This document shows, in pieces, positions 1 through 7,996 of a stretch of 18,156 nt of DNA. This stretch comes from Mailhella sp. (GTDB taxonomy: Bacteria > Desulfobacterota > Desulfovibrionia > Desulfovibrionales > Desulfovibrionaceae). A program made the translations under genes and the position numbers. The first letter of the stretch is position 1; each line of letters starts with the position of its first letter. The stretch is taken from NCBI GenBank assembly GCA_017411945.1, contig JAFQPD010000045.1:1-18156 (forward strand), given 5' to 3'. The notes below the pieces were generated by a model. It saw nothing but the letters and a program-made list of their open reading frames with translations. It searched no databases and was not told the origin of the DNA.

Positions 1-102
1 GCCCTCTCCATCAACGCCACCCACGACGCCGAACTGCCCGTGGGCATCATCCAGTACAAGGACGGCAAGCGCGCCTACATCGGCGAAGCTGTCGCTGAAT
101 AA
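1..102 (+). CDS. Branched-chain amino acid ABC transporter, periplasmic binding protein (3' end only)
   Basis: This is the last 33 codons and the TAA stop of a gene that begins before the window. The residues end in GIIQYKDGKRAYIGEAVAE, which resembles the C-terminal strand of LivJ/LivK-type (peripheral-binding-protein type I) receptors. Family assignment rests mainly on position: livHMGF follows directly on the same strand, and the binding-protein gene usually leads such operons. A strong terminator just after the stop suggests the receptor is made in excess over the membrane parts. The specific ligand cannot be told from this fragment. Confidence 0.75.
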   Translation, partial: ALSINATHDAELPVGIIQYKDGKRAYIGEAVAE

Positions 103-122
103 GATTCTCTGACACAGAGACT

Positions 123-154
123 GCCGGAGGGGCCTGCCCCCTCCGGCCCTTTTT
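123..154 (+). terminator. Rho-independent terminator/attenuator between binding-protein gene and livH
   Basis: A perfect 10-bp stem (GCCGGAGGGG at 123-132, CCCCTCCGGC at 138-147) with a 5-nt loop is followed by CCTTTTT. It sits 20 nt after the binding-protein stop and about 70 nt before livH. Partial termination here would lower livHMGF expression relative to the receptor, a common arrangement for ABC uptake operons. Confidence 0.85.
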
Positions 155-226
155 AAGAAGGTCCCGCCTTATGCGGGCCCGTCAGCCCGGCTCTGCCTCT
201 CGGAGCAGGCCGGAAAGGGTTCCTTC

Positions 227-1120
227 ATGACTCTGGAATTGTTTCTCCAGCACTTTTTCAATGCCCTCACGCTGGGTTCGCTCTATGGCCTCATCGCCAT
301 CGGCTACACCATGGTGTACGGCATCCTGCGCCTCATCAACTTCGCCCATGGCGATATCCTGATGCTGGGCGCTTATTTCGTCTTCTACGGCACCACGCTG
401 TTCTGCCTTCCCTGGCCCATCGCCGTGGTGGTGGCCATCATCGGCTCGGCCGTGCTCGGCGTGCTCATGGACAAGATAGCCTACCGCCCCCTGCGTGATG
501 CCCCCCGAATTTCGGCACTCATCAGCGCCATCGCTGTTTCCTTCTTCCTCGAAAGCCTCGCCGTCGTGGTCTTCACCGGCCTGCCCCGCCCCGTGCATCA
601 GCCCGAATGGCTGGTGAGCATCATCACCATCGGCGGAGCCCGCCTCATGCCGCTCACCCTGCTGGTGCCCGGCGTCACTGCCATCCTCGTGGCCGGCCTT
701 CTGTATATCGTGTACCACACCAAGCCCGGCCTCGCGATGCAGGCTATCTCCAAGGATATCGAGACCACCCGCATGCTCGGCGTGCCCGTGGACAAGATCA
801 TCGCCCTCACCTTCGCCATCGGCTCTGCCCTGGCTGCCGCCTCCGGCATCATGTGGGCCCTGCGCTACCCGCAGATCCACCCCTACATGGGCGTATTCCC
901 CGGCTTCAAAGCCTTCATCGCCGCCGTTTTCGGCGGCATCGGCTCCATCCAGGGCGCCGTTATCGGCGGCCTCCTGCTGGGCTTCATCGAAATCATGACC
1001 GTGGCCTTCTTCCCCGACCTCTCCGGCTACCGCGACGCCTTCGCCTTCATCCTGCTGGTCGTCGTCCTGCTGGTGAAGCCCACCGGCCTGTTCGGTGAAA
1101 AACTGAAGGAGAAGATCTGA
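227..1120 (+). CDS. livH: Branched-chain amino acid ABC transporter permease LivH
   Basis: This 297-residue, very hydrophobic inner-membrane permease forms one half of the channel that imports leucine, isoleucine and valine (or related amino acids). The length matches LivH (about 300). It has the family's early INFAHGDILMLGAY segment (about residues 37-50) and a late GVPVDKIIALTFAIGSALAA region, which is likely the loop that contacts the ATPases. The ATG at 227 is preceded by GGAAAGG at 212-218 with good spacing. The stop TGA shares its A with the livM ATG (TGATG), so the two permeases are translationally coupled. Substrate specificity cannot be read from the sequence; some relatives carry urea or other amides, but no urease-linked context is visible here. 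Confidence 0.93.
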   Translation: MTLELFLQHFFNALTLGSLYGLIAIGYTMVYGILRLINFAHGDILMLGAYFVFYGTTLFCLPWPIAVVVAIIGSAVLGVLMDKIAYRPLRDAPRISALISAIAVSFFLESLAVVVFTGLPRPVHQPEWLVSIITIGGARLMPLTLLVPGVTAILVAGLLYIVYHTKPGLAMQAISKDIETTRMLGVPVDKIIALTFAIGSALAAASGIMWALRYPQIHPYMGVFPGFKAFIAAVFGGIGSIQGAVIGGLLLGFIEIMTVAFFPDLSGYRDAFAFILLVVVLLVKPTGLFGEKLKEKI

Positions 1121-2228
1121 TGTCTGAAGTCAAGAATACTCAGATGCGCGACCGCCTGCTCACCTGCGGCGTCATAGCCCTTCTCTTCGTTTTCCTCTGG
1201 TGGGCCTGCGGCGACATGAACCGCGACCTCGGCCTCGGCCTGCCCCGCGCCTGGCGCAGCCTGAACGGCTACGAGATCCAGATCCTGAACCTCGTGGCGG
1301 TGTACGGCATCCTCGCCATCTCGCTGAACATCATCTACGGCTTCACCGGCATGTTCTCTCTGGGCCACGCCGGCTTCATGGCCATCGGCGCCTATGTGTC
1401 CGCCCTGTGCGTGCTCACGCCCGACCAGAAGGAAATGATGTGGCTCATCGAAGAGATACTGCCCCCGCTGGCGAACCTCTACACTCCGTTCTGGTTCTCC
1501 GTCATACTCGGCGGCGTGGTGGCCACGCTCTTCGCCCTTGCCATCGGCATCCCGGTGCTGCGCCTCGGCGGCGACTATCTTGGCATAGCCACCCTTGGCT
1601 TCTCTGAAATCATCCGCGTGCTCATCGTGAACGCCACCTCCATCACCAACGGTTCTCTGGGCATCAAGGGCATTCCCTGCTACACCGACGTCTACACGAG
1701 CTTCATCTGGCTCATCATCGTCACCTTCTGCATAGTGCGCCTGCTGAACAGCAACTTCGGCAACGTGCTCAAGGCCGTGCGCGACGACGAGATCGCCGCT
1801 CAGGTCATGGGCATCAACGTCTTCCACACCAAGCTGTTCAGCTTCTGCCTCGGCGCCTTCCTCGCCGGCGTGGGCGGTGCCCTTCTCGGCAACCTGCTCA
1901 CCACCATCGACCCGAAGATGTTCACCTTCCTGCTCACCTACAACGTGCTCATGATCGTTGTGGCAGGCGGCCTCGGCTCCATCACCGGCTCCATCCTCGG
2001 CAGTGCCATCATCACTGTGCTTCTCGAATGGCTCCGCGTGGTGGAAGAGCCCATGGACCTCGGCTTCGTCGAGATCCCCGGCATCCCCGGCATGCGCATG
2101 GTGGTGTTCTCCGTTGTTCTGCTCATCATCATCCTGTACCGCCGCGAAGGCGTCATGGGCATGCGCAAGTTCAGCTGGAACGGATTCTTCGGCTTCTTCC
2201 GCCGCCTCGGCAAGAAGGAGGAAAAGGC

Positions 2229-2232
<4 letters not shown>
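1120..2232 (+). CDS. livM: Branched-chain amino acid ABC transporter permease LivM
   Basis: This is the second permease subunit, 370 residues, partner of LivH in the inner membrane. Its N-terminal hydrophobic stretch (about 17-30) precedes the family motif GMFSLGHAGFMAIGAY (about 77-92). Further on are the conserved GGDYLGIATLGFSEIIRV and SLGIKGIP segments and an AGVGGALLGN helix. The C-terminus is charged and basic (cytoplasmic). The start at 1120 overlaps the livH stop by one base and has AAGGAGAAG at 1106-1114 as ribosome binding site. The gene ends with an ATGA overlap into livG, preceded by AAGGAGG. The length is slightly short of E. coli LivM (about 425) but usual for LivM in many other bacteria. 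Confidence 0.93.
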
Positions 2233-2997
<765 letters not shown>

Positions 2998-3011
<14 letters not shown>

Positions 3012-3720
3012 CGACCTCCACGTTCATTACGGCGGCATCCACGCCGTCAAGGGCGTTTCGCTCTCCATCCCTCGCGGCAGCGTGGTCACGCTCATCGGCG
3101 CCAACGGCGCCGGCAAGAGCAGCATCATCCGCTCCATCGCCGGCCTTGTGAAAGGCGCCAAGGGTGAAGTCCTGCTCACCCGGCATGAAGGCGACCAGCC
3201 CGTCCAGCTCCTTGGCCAGCCCGCCGAAAACATGGTGCGCAGCGGCATCGCCCTCAGCCCTGAAGGCCGCCGCATCCTGCCCCACCTCTCCGTGGCCGAG
3301 AACCTCCAGCTCGGCGCATGGTGCCGCGAAGACAAAGACGGCATCGCCAAGGACATCGAGATGGTCTACGACCTCTTCCCCCGCCTGCGCGAACGCAGCT
3401 GGCAGAAGGGCGGCACCCTCTCCGGCGGTGAACAGCAGATGCTCGCCGTGGGCCGCGCTCTCATGAGCCAGCCCGACCTCGTGATGCTCGACGAACCCTC
3501 CCTCGGCCTCGCTCCCATCCTCGTACGCGAGATCTTCGACATCATCCGCCACATCAACGAACAGGGCAAGACCGTGCTCCTCGTCGAACAGAACGCCTTT
3601 GCCGCCCTCTCCATCGCCGACTACGCCTACATCCTCGAAGTCGGTTCCGTGGTGCTGGAAGGCCCGGGCAAGGACATGCTCAAGAACCCCAAGGTGCGCG
3701 AAGCCTACCTTGGCGGCTAA
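2998..3720 (+). CDS. livF: Branched-chain amino acid ABC transporter ATP-binding protein LivF
   Basis: This is the second ATPase of the transporter, 240 residues, expected to pair with LivG. Walker A GANGAGKS is at 34-41, the canonical signature LSGGEQQ starts at 141, and Walker B LVMLDEP is at 161-167, followed by the LivF-typical SLGLAP. The C-terminus ends in VREAYLGG, as in the family. The ATG at 2998 lies inside the end of livG, with CGAGGA at 2984-2989 as ribosome binding site. This is the last gene of the operon; a terminator follows within 25 nt. Confidence 0.95.
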
Positions 3721-3740
3721 GGGGCTGCCTCTCTGATATC

Positions 3741-3773
3741 CAAGCCCTCATGGGAAGCCATGGGGGCTTTTTT
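3741..3773 (+). terminator. Rho-independent terminator after livF
   Basis: An 11-bp stem (AGCCCTCATGG at 3743-3753, CCATGGGGGCT at 3758-3768, one G-U pair) with a GAAG tetraloop is followed by six T. It ends the liv operon and separates it from znuACB. Confidence 0.88.
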
Positions 3774-3878
3774 CCGCCCTTCGACTTGACAGAAGGGCCG
3801 CATATTTCCGAAAACAGCAGAACGCCGCAACATTCTCCCCGCACCGCATCCCACTTTTCTGCGGCGTCAGGAAACGCA

Positions 3879-4814
3879 ATGAAAGTCCTCCTTTCCCTTC
3901 TGCTCTGCCTCTTCCTCGGCCAGCCTTCTCCGGCAAGGGCCGAACAGCCCCGCGAACTCACGGCCACTGTCTTTCCCGTCTGGATAATCCTCAAAGAGGT
4001 GGCGAAAGACGTTCCCGGTGTGAACGTGAACCTGCTCCTCCCCGCCGGTTCAGGCTGCCCTCACGACTACGCCATGACGCCCAACGACCGCCGCCGGCTG
4101 GCCAAAGCCGATGTGCTTGTGATGAACGGACTCGGCCTTGAGGGCTTTCTGGGCTATGGCTCCAAAAGAAACTCCCTGCTGAAGCCCGGCGCGTCCGTCA
4201 TCATCGCCGCCCAGGACATCAGCGGCATCCTTCCTGCCGAAGGCTCCTGCAGTCACAGCCATTCCGGCCATGGCAAAGAAGCCCGTTCGGCCAATCCGCA
4301 CATCTTCGCCGCCCCCTCCATGATGGCGCAGATGGCTCGTTCCATAGTCTCCCAGCTGGCGAGCCTTGATGCGGCAAACGCCGACTGCTATCGCGCCAAC
4401 GGAGCCGAAATCGTCGATCGCCTTGAAACTCTGGCCGCAGAATGCCGGAACTCCGGCGAAAAGCTGAAAGCCCGCGCTGTCATCGCCCAGCACAACATCT
4501 TCGACTACCTCGCCCGAGACATGGGCCTGCACGTGGAAGCCCACATACAGCCTCACGACGGGCAGGAGCCTTCCGCCCGCGGCATGCTCGACCTCGTCCA
4601 CCTCATCCGCTCTAAGAACGTTGCCGCCGTTCTGACTGAGCCGCAGTACCCTGCCCGCACCGGGCGCACCCTTGCTGCGGAAACGGGCATCCCCTGCATC
4701 ACGCTCGACCCCGCGGCCAACGGCCCGGATGGACTCAGCTCCCCCCTCGACTGGTACGAAAAAATCATGCGCGAAAATCTTCGCACACTGGAGCAGGCTC
4801 TTGGAACTCGATAA
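3879..4814 (+). CDS. znuA: Zinc (or manganese) ABC transporter, periplasmic metal-binding protein ZnuA-like
   Basis: This is a 311-residue cluster A-I (ZnuA/TroA-type) receptor that captures a divalent metal in the periplasm. A signal peptide covers residues 1-21, with AxA cleavage before EQPRE. Expected metal ligands are visible: H62 in GCPHDY, H141 in NPHIF, H205 in AQHNIFDYLA and D277 in TLDP. A short His-rich loop (SCSHSHSGHG, 123-132) supports zinc over manganese, but it is much shorter than in E. coli ZnuA. The start at 3879 was preferred to an upstream in-frame ATG at 3750, because that ATG lies in the liv terminator and the 3879 start yields a clean signal peptide with AGGAAA upstream. 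The gene overlaps znuC. I saw no clear Zur box in the 105 nt upstream. Confidence 0.88.
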   Translation: MKVLLSLLLCLFLGQPSPARAEQPRELTATVFPVWIILKEVAKDVPGVNVNLLLPAGSGCPHDYAMTPNDRRRLAKADVLVMNGLGLEGFLGYGSKRNSLLKPGASVIIAAQDISGILPAEGSCSHSHSGHGKEARSANPHIFAAPSMMAQMARSIVSQLASLDAANADCYRANGAEIVDRLETLAAECRNSGEKLKARAVIAQHNIFDYLARDMGLHVEAHIQPHDGQEPSARGMLDLVHLIRSKNVAAVLTEPQYPARTGRTLAAETGIPCITLDPAANGPDGLSSPLDWYEKIMRENLRTLEQALGTR

Positions 4815-5652
4815 TTCTCCGGCCATCGTCTTCGACCATGTGAGCGTCACCCGCAACGGCCTGAACATACTCGACCATGTGAACGCCGCCATCCCTCGCG
4901 GGAGCTGGACTGTTCTCATCGGCCCCAACGGTGCGGGCAAAACCACCCTGCTCCTCGCTCTTCTTGGCGAAGTCAGCTACCGCGGACGCATTGAACTCGG
5001 CGGAGGCAAAGGCCTGCGCATAGGCTATGTTCCGCAGAAGCTGACCCTCGACAGAGGCATGCCCTTCACTGTGGCGGAATTTCTTGCCATGGGCATTCAG
5101 AAACGCCCTCTCTGGCTGGGCATCTCCCGTGCCGCGCGCGAGGAGGCTGCCCATCTTCTGGAAATGGTTCACGCATCCCACATCATGAAACGCCGGGTAG
5201 GCACGCTTTCCGGCGGAGAGATGCAAAGGGTGCTCCTTGCCCTTGCCCTCCAGCAGAAGCCCGAACTCCTGGTTCTGGACGAACCTTCCGCCGGGGTGGA
5301 CTTCGAAGGCGGCCGCCTTTTCTGCGAACTGCTCGAAGACCTCCGTTCCTCGCAGGGCTTCACCCAGATCATGGTCAGCCACGACCTCGGCATGGTGGCT
5401 CATCACGCCACCTGCGTCATCTGCCTGAAAAGGCGCATCGTGGCTCAGGGGGCGCCGCATGACGTGCTTACCGGCCCCGTGCTCCAATCGCTGTTCGGCA
5501 TGCATATGGGCCTCATCTGCGCCGACAGCCATACGCACAGAATGCCTCCCCTCGCCCCCTACGACCCGGCTTCAGCCCTGCCGGCTTCCGATCTCCGCCC
5601 CCTCGAACATGCTCGCCCCGATCGCGACGAAAAGGAGCATCGCCATGTTTGA
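4801..5652 (+). CDS. znuC: Zinc ABC transporter ATP-binding protein ZnuC-like (probable TTG start)
   Basis: This is a 283-residue cytoplasmic ATPase for the ZnuB channel. Walker A GPNGAGKTT is at 41-49, the Q-loop glutamine at 79, signature LSGGEMQ from 136, Walker B LLVLDEP at 156-162 and H-loop H194. No ATG fits the family N-terminus: an ATG at 4672 would add 43 residues that are merely an alternate frame of znuA. TTG at 4801 gives MELDNSPAIVFDHVSV and has GGAG at 4790-4793, seven bases upstream. It overlaps the znuA stop by 14 nt. After the ATPase fold there is a roughly 44-residue Pro/His/Asp-rich tail (SHTHR ... EKEHRHV) that could bind metal; its role is unknown. The gene overlaps znuB by 8 nt. 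Confidence 0.88.
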   Translation: MELDNSPAIVFDHVSVTRNGLNILDHVNAAIPRGSWTVLIGPNGAGKTTLLLALLGEVSYRGRIELGGGKGLRIGYVPQKLTLDRGMPFTVAEFLAMGIQKRPLWLGISRAAREEAAHLLEMVHASHIMKRRVGTLSGGEMQRVLLALALQQKPELLVLDEPSAGVDFEGGRLFCELLEDLRSSQGFTQIMVSHDLGMVAHHATCVICLKRRIVAQGAPHDVLTGPVLQSLFGMHMGLICADSHTHRMPPLAPYDPASALPASDLRPLEHARPDRDEKEHRHV

Positions 5653-6508
5653 CATCTCGTGGCTCCTTTCCCTCGCCTCCCATTTCCCGCTGGAAGGCAT
5701 GGACATGCGCTTCATGCAGCAGGCCCTGCTGGCCCTCGTGCTCCTCGCGCCCATGACAGCCGCCCTCGGCGTGCAGGTAGTGCATTACCGCATGGCCTTC
5801 TTCTCCGATGCCGTGGGCCATTCCGCCTTCGCCGGGGTGGCCGTCGGCCTCCTGCTCGGCATGCATCCCCATATTTCCATGCCGCTTTTCGGCCTTGGCG
5901 TGGGCCTCGTCATCATGTTCATGCAGAGGTACAGCGCACTGCCCTCGGACACTGTCATCGGCGTGGTCTTCTCTGCCGTAGTAGCAGCAGGCCTTGCCGT
6001 AGTCAGCCGCGACAATACCATAGCCCGCGACCTCCAGCAGTTCCTCTATGGCGACATCCTCACCATGACAGAAGCCGACATCTGCTGGCTCATCCTGCTT
6101 TTCGGAGCGTTCCTGCTCTTCCAGGCCTTCGCCTTCAATCACCTGCTCTACGCGGGTACCAGCGGCATCATTGCCCGTGCGCACCGCATACGTGTTGCCC
6201 TCTACGAGTATTGCTTCGCCGCTCTTCTTGCCCTTGTGGTGATGTTCTCCGTGTGGGGCGTGGGCGTGCTCCTCGTCACCGCCATGCTCATCGTTCCTGC
6301 AGCATGCGCCCGCAACCTCGCCCAGACTGCCGGCGGCATGTTCTGGTGGGCCATTGCGGTGAGCCTCAGCTCTTCCGTGTCCGGCCTCGCCCTTTCCGTG
6401 CAGCCGTGGATGGGCACGGCCACCGGCGCCACCATCATACTCGTTTCCTGCGCATGGTTCGTGGTGAGCATCGTGGTCTCAGCCGCCAGAAACGAACGCC
6501 GCCTGTAG
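5645..6508 (+). CDS. znuB: Zinc ABC transporter permease ZnuB-like
   Basis: This 287-residue polytopic inner-membrane protein of the ABC-3 (ZnuB/TroC) family forms the metal channel with ZnuC. Family features include the early VVHYRMAFFSDAVGHSAFAGVAVG segment, the FLYGDILTMTEADI loop, and a late helix with LLVTAMLIVPAACARNLAQT. The start at 5645 lies within the last codons of znuC and has AAAGGAG at 5631-5637. Longer in-frame openings upstream read through znuC in another frame and are rejected. The TAG stop sits exactly in the loop of a perfect 8-bp inverted repeat (6498-6516). It is the last gene of the operon. Confidence 0.92.
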   Translation: MFDISWLLSLASHFPLEGMDMRFMQQALLALVLLAPMTAALGVQVVHYRMAFFSDAVGHSAFAGVAVGLLLGMHPHISMPLFGLGVGLVIMFMQRYSALPSDTVIGVVFSAVVAAGLAVVSRDNTIARDLQQFLYGDILTMTEADICWLILLFGAFLLFQAFAFNHLLYAGTSGIIARAHRIRVALYEYCFAALLALVVMFSVWGVGVLLVTAMLIVPAACARNLAQTAGGMFWWAIAVSLSSSVSGLALSVQPWMGTATGATIILVSCAWFVVSIVVSAARNERRL

Positions 6509-6516
6509 CAGGCGGC
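6498..6516. repeat. Perfect 8-bp dyad with the znuB stop codon as its loop
   Basis: GCCGCCTG (6498-6505) and CAGGCGGC (6509-6516) flank TAG, the znuB stop. In RNA it would be a GC-rich hairpin just upstream of the true terminator. It has no T-run of its own, so I call it a structural element only; it might protect the 3' end or be chance. Confidence 0.5.
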
Positions 6517-6530
6517 CCCTATCAGATGCG

Positions 6531-6562
6531 AAACGCCGGGAGCTGTGCCTTCCGGCGTTTTT
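6531..6562 (+). terminator. Rho-independent terminator after znuB
   Basis: Stem AAACGCCGG (6531-6539) pairs with CCGGCGTTT (6552-6560), with a 12-nt loop that can pair slightly further. Five T end the structure (6558-6562). It separates znuACB from the Fe-S protein gene. Confidence 0.85.
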
Positions 6563-6587
6563 ATCATGCGTTCATCGAAGAGAAAGC

Positions 6588-6615
6588 TTGATGTTTCTGT
6601 GCACCGCGCTACTGT
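6588..6615 (+). promoter_or_regulatory. Candidate sigma-70 promoter for the Fe-S protein gene
   Basis: TTGATG (6588-6593) and TACTGT (6610-6615) are spaced by 16 nt. The match is moderate: TTGA at -35, and T, A and the final T at -10. It lies after the znuB terminator and about 38 nt before the GTG start, the only place a promoter for this single-gene unit could be. Confidence 0.35.
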
Positions 6616-6652
6616 ATCCGTAAGCAAACACCGCAGAACAGGAGAATACGCA

Positions 6653-7918
6653 GTGGGACATCACCATATGCTTGAAAAGCAGTCCGCCTACGGGCGCATG
6701 ATAGAAAGGCTGAACCGCTTCCCTCAGGGGGCCCCGGAATCCGAAACGCTCTACTCTATCCTCAAGATGCTCTTCACCGAGGAGGAAGCCGGACTCGTAG
6801 CGCAGATGCCCATCAAGCCCTTCACAGCTAAGGACGCCGCGAATATCTGGAAGATGTCCGAGCTCGAAGCCCGCAAGATACTCGACAGCCTTGCCGACCG
6901 GGCAATGCTGGTGGACCTTGAAGTCAACGGGGAACAAAGCTTCTGCCTTCCTCCCCCTATGGCGGGCTTCTTCGAATTCACCATGATGCGTGTTCGAAAG
7001 GATATCGACCAGAAGACCCTCTCCGAGCTCTTCCATCAGTATATCAATGTAGAGGAAGACTTCATGCGCGAGCTCTTCGTCACGGGCGATACCGGCCTCG
7101 GACGAGTCTTCGTGCAGGAACCTGCAGTGAAGGAACCCTACGCCATGGAGATACTCGACTGGGAACGCGCCACGCATGTCATCGAAACCGCCACGCATCG
7201 CGGCATCAGCATGTGCTACTGCCGGCATAAGAAATCCCACATCGGCGAAGCCTGCAACGCCCCCATGGATATCTGCATGTCGTTCAATTCTACGGCACAT
7301 TCTCTGGTGAAGCATGGCCATGCCCGCGAGGTGAGCAAGTCGGAATGTCTCGAGCTCCTGCATCAGGCATGGGAACACAATCTGGTGCAGTTCGGCGAGA
7401 ACGTGCGCGAAGGGGTGAACTTCATCTGCAACTGCTGCGGCTGCTGCTGCGAAGCTCTCGCCGCCGTTAAACGCTTCCAGATGACACAGACCCTCCACTC
7501 CAACTTCATCATGCAGATAAACGAAGAAGCCTGCGTGAAATGCGGCCGCTGTGCCCAGATATGCCCGGTGGACGCCCTCACTCTGGTGAAGGATGAGAAC
7601 GGCAGACGCATCGACTTCAATGCGGAAATATGCCTCGGCTGCGGCGTATGCACGCGCGGCTGCAATCATGGAGCCATGACGCTCGTTCCCCGTCCGGACC
7701 GCGCCATCACCCCGCTGAACACGGCACACCGCGTGGTTCTCATGGCGGCAGAGCGCGGCACACTGCAGGACCTCATCTTCGACAAGCGCATGCTCTTCAG
7801 CCACCGCCTCCTTGCCGGCCTGCTGGGAGCCATACTCAAAATGCCCGCTGTGAAGCGCAATCTCGCTCAGAAGCAGCTCAAGTCGCGCTTCATCGAACGC
7901 ATGATGGCGAATATGTAG
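6653..7918 (+). CDS. Cysteine-rich 4Fe-4S ferredoxin-domain protein with N-terminal helical region
   Basis: This is a 421-residue protein, probably a cytoplasmic electron carrier or redox-sensing protein. The first about 120 residues are cysteine-free and look like a winged-helix-type segment (FTAKDAANIWKMSELEARKI). A middle region has C188-x-C190, C201 and C208, then a dense block CNCCGCCC at 259-266. Two ferredoxin clusters follow: C294-x2-C297-x2-C300-x3-C304-P and C327-x2-C330-x2-C333-x3-C337. The C-terminal about 80 residues are basic and partly amphipathic. The start is the GTG at 6653, because AGGAG lies at 6640-6644; the ATG at 6668 is an alternative, and the ATG at 6545 lies in the terminator. 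I do not recognise a named gene or reaction. The gene stands alone between terminators. Confidence 0.85.
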   Translation: MGHHHMLEKQSAYGRMIERLNRFPQGAPESETLYSILKMLFTEEEAGLVAQMPIKPFTAKDAANIWKMSELEARKILDSLADRAMLVDLEVNGEQSFCLPPPMAGFFEFTMMRVRKDIDQKTLSELFHQYINVEEDFMRELFVTGDTGLGRVFVQEPAVKEPYAMEILDWERATHVIETATHRGISMCYCRHKKSHIGEACNAPMDICMSFNSTAHSLVKHGHAREVSKSECLELLHQAWEHNLVQFGENVREGVNFICNCCGCCCEALAAVKRFQMTQTLHSNFIMQINEEACVKCGRCAQICPVDALTLVKDENGRRIDFNAEICLGCGVCTRGCNHGAMTLVPRPDRAITPLNTAHRVVLMAAERGTLQDLIFDKRMLFSHRLLAGLLGAILKMPAVKRNLAQKQLKSRFIERMMANM

Positions 7919-7937
7919 CTCCTGGGGAAAACTCACG

Positions 7938-7976
7938 AAAAAGGCGTCGCTCCGCAATGGGGCGACGCCTTTTCTT
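7938..7976. terminator. Bidirectional terminator between convergent Fe-S and rfbB transcription units
   Basis: A perfect 12-bp stem, AAAAGGCGTCGC (7939-7950) with GCGACGCCTTTT (7962-7973), is preceded by A and followed by T on the plus strand. It therefore gives a U-run in both directions. It lies 20 nt after the Fe-S gene stop and 24 nt after the rfbB stop. Confidence 0.9.
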
Positions 7977-7996
7977 CTGAGCTTGGATCAGCTTTT

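Noticed and set aside
3786..3814. TTGACA upstream of znuA as a promoter
   Set aside because: The -35 hexamer is perfect, but the sequence 16-18 nt downstream has no acceptable -10 (only CGAAAA-like), and CATATT is too close. No Zur-like dyad was seen. The znuA promoter remains unplaced.
6572..7957. A 461-codon minus-strand frame opposite the Fe-S protein
   Set aside because: The plus frame has two textbook ferredoxin motifs. The minus frame has no motif and would run from the bidirectional terminator into the promoter region.
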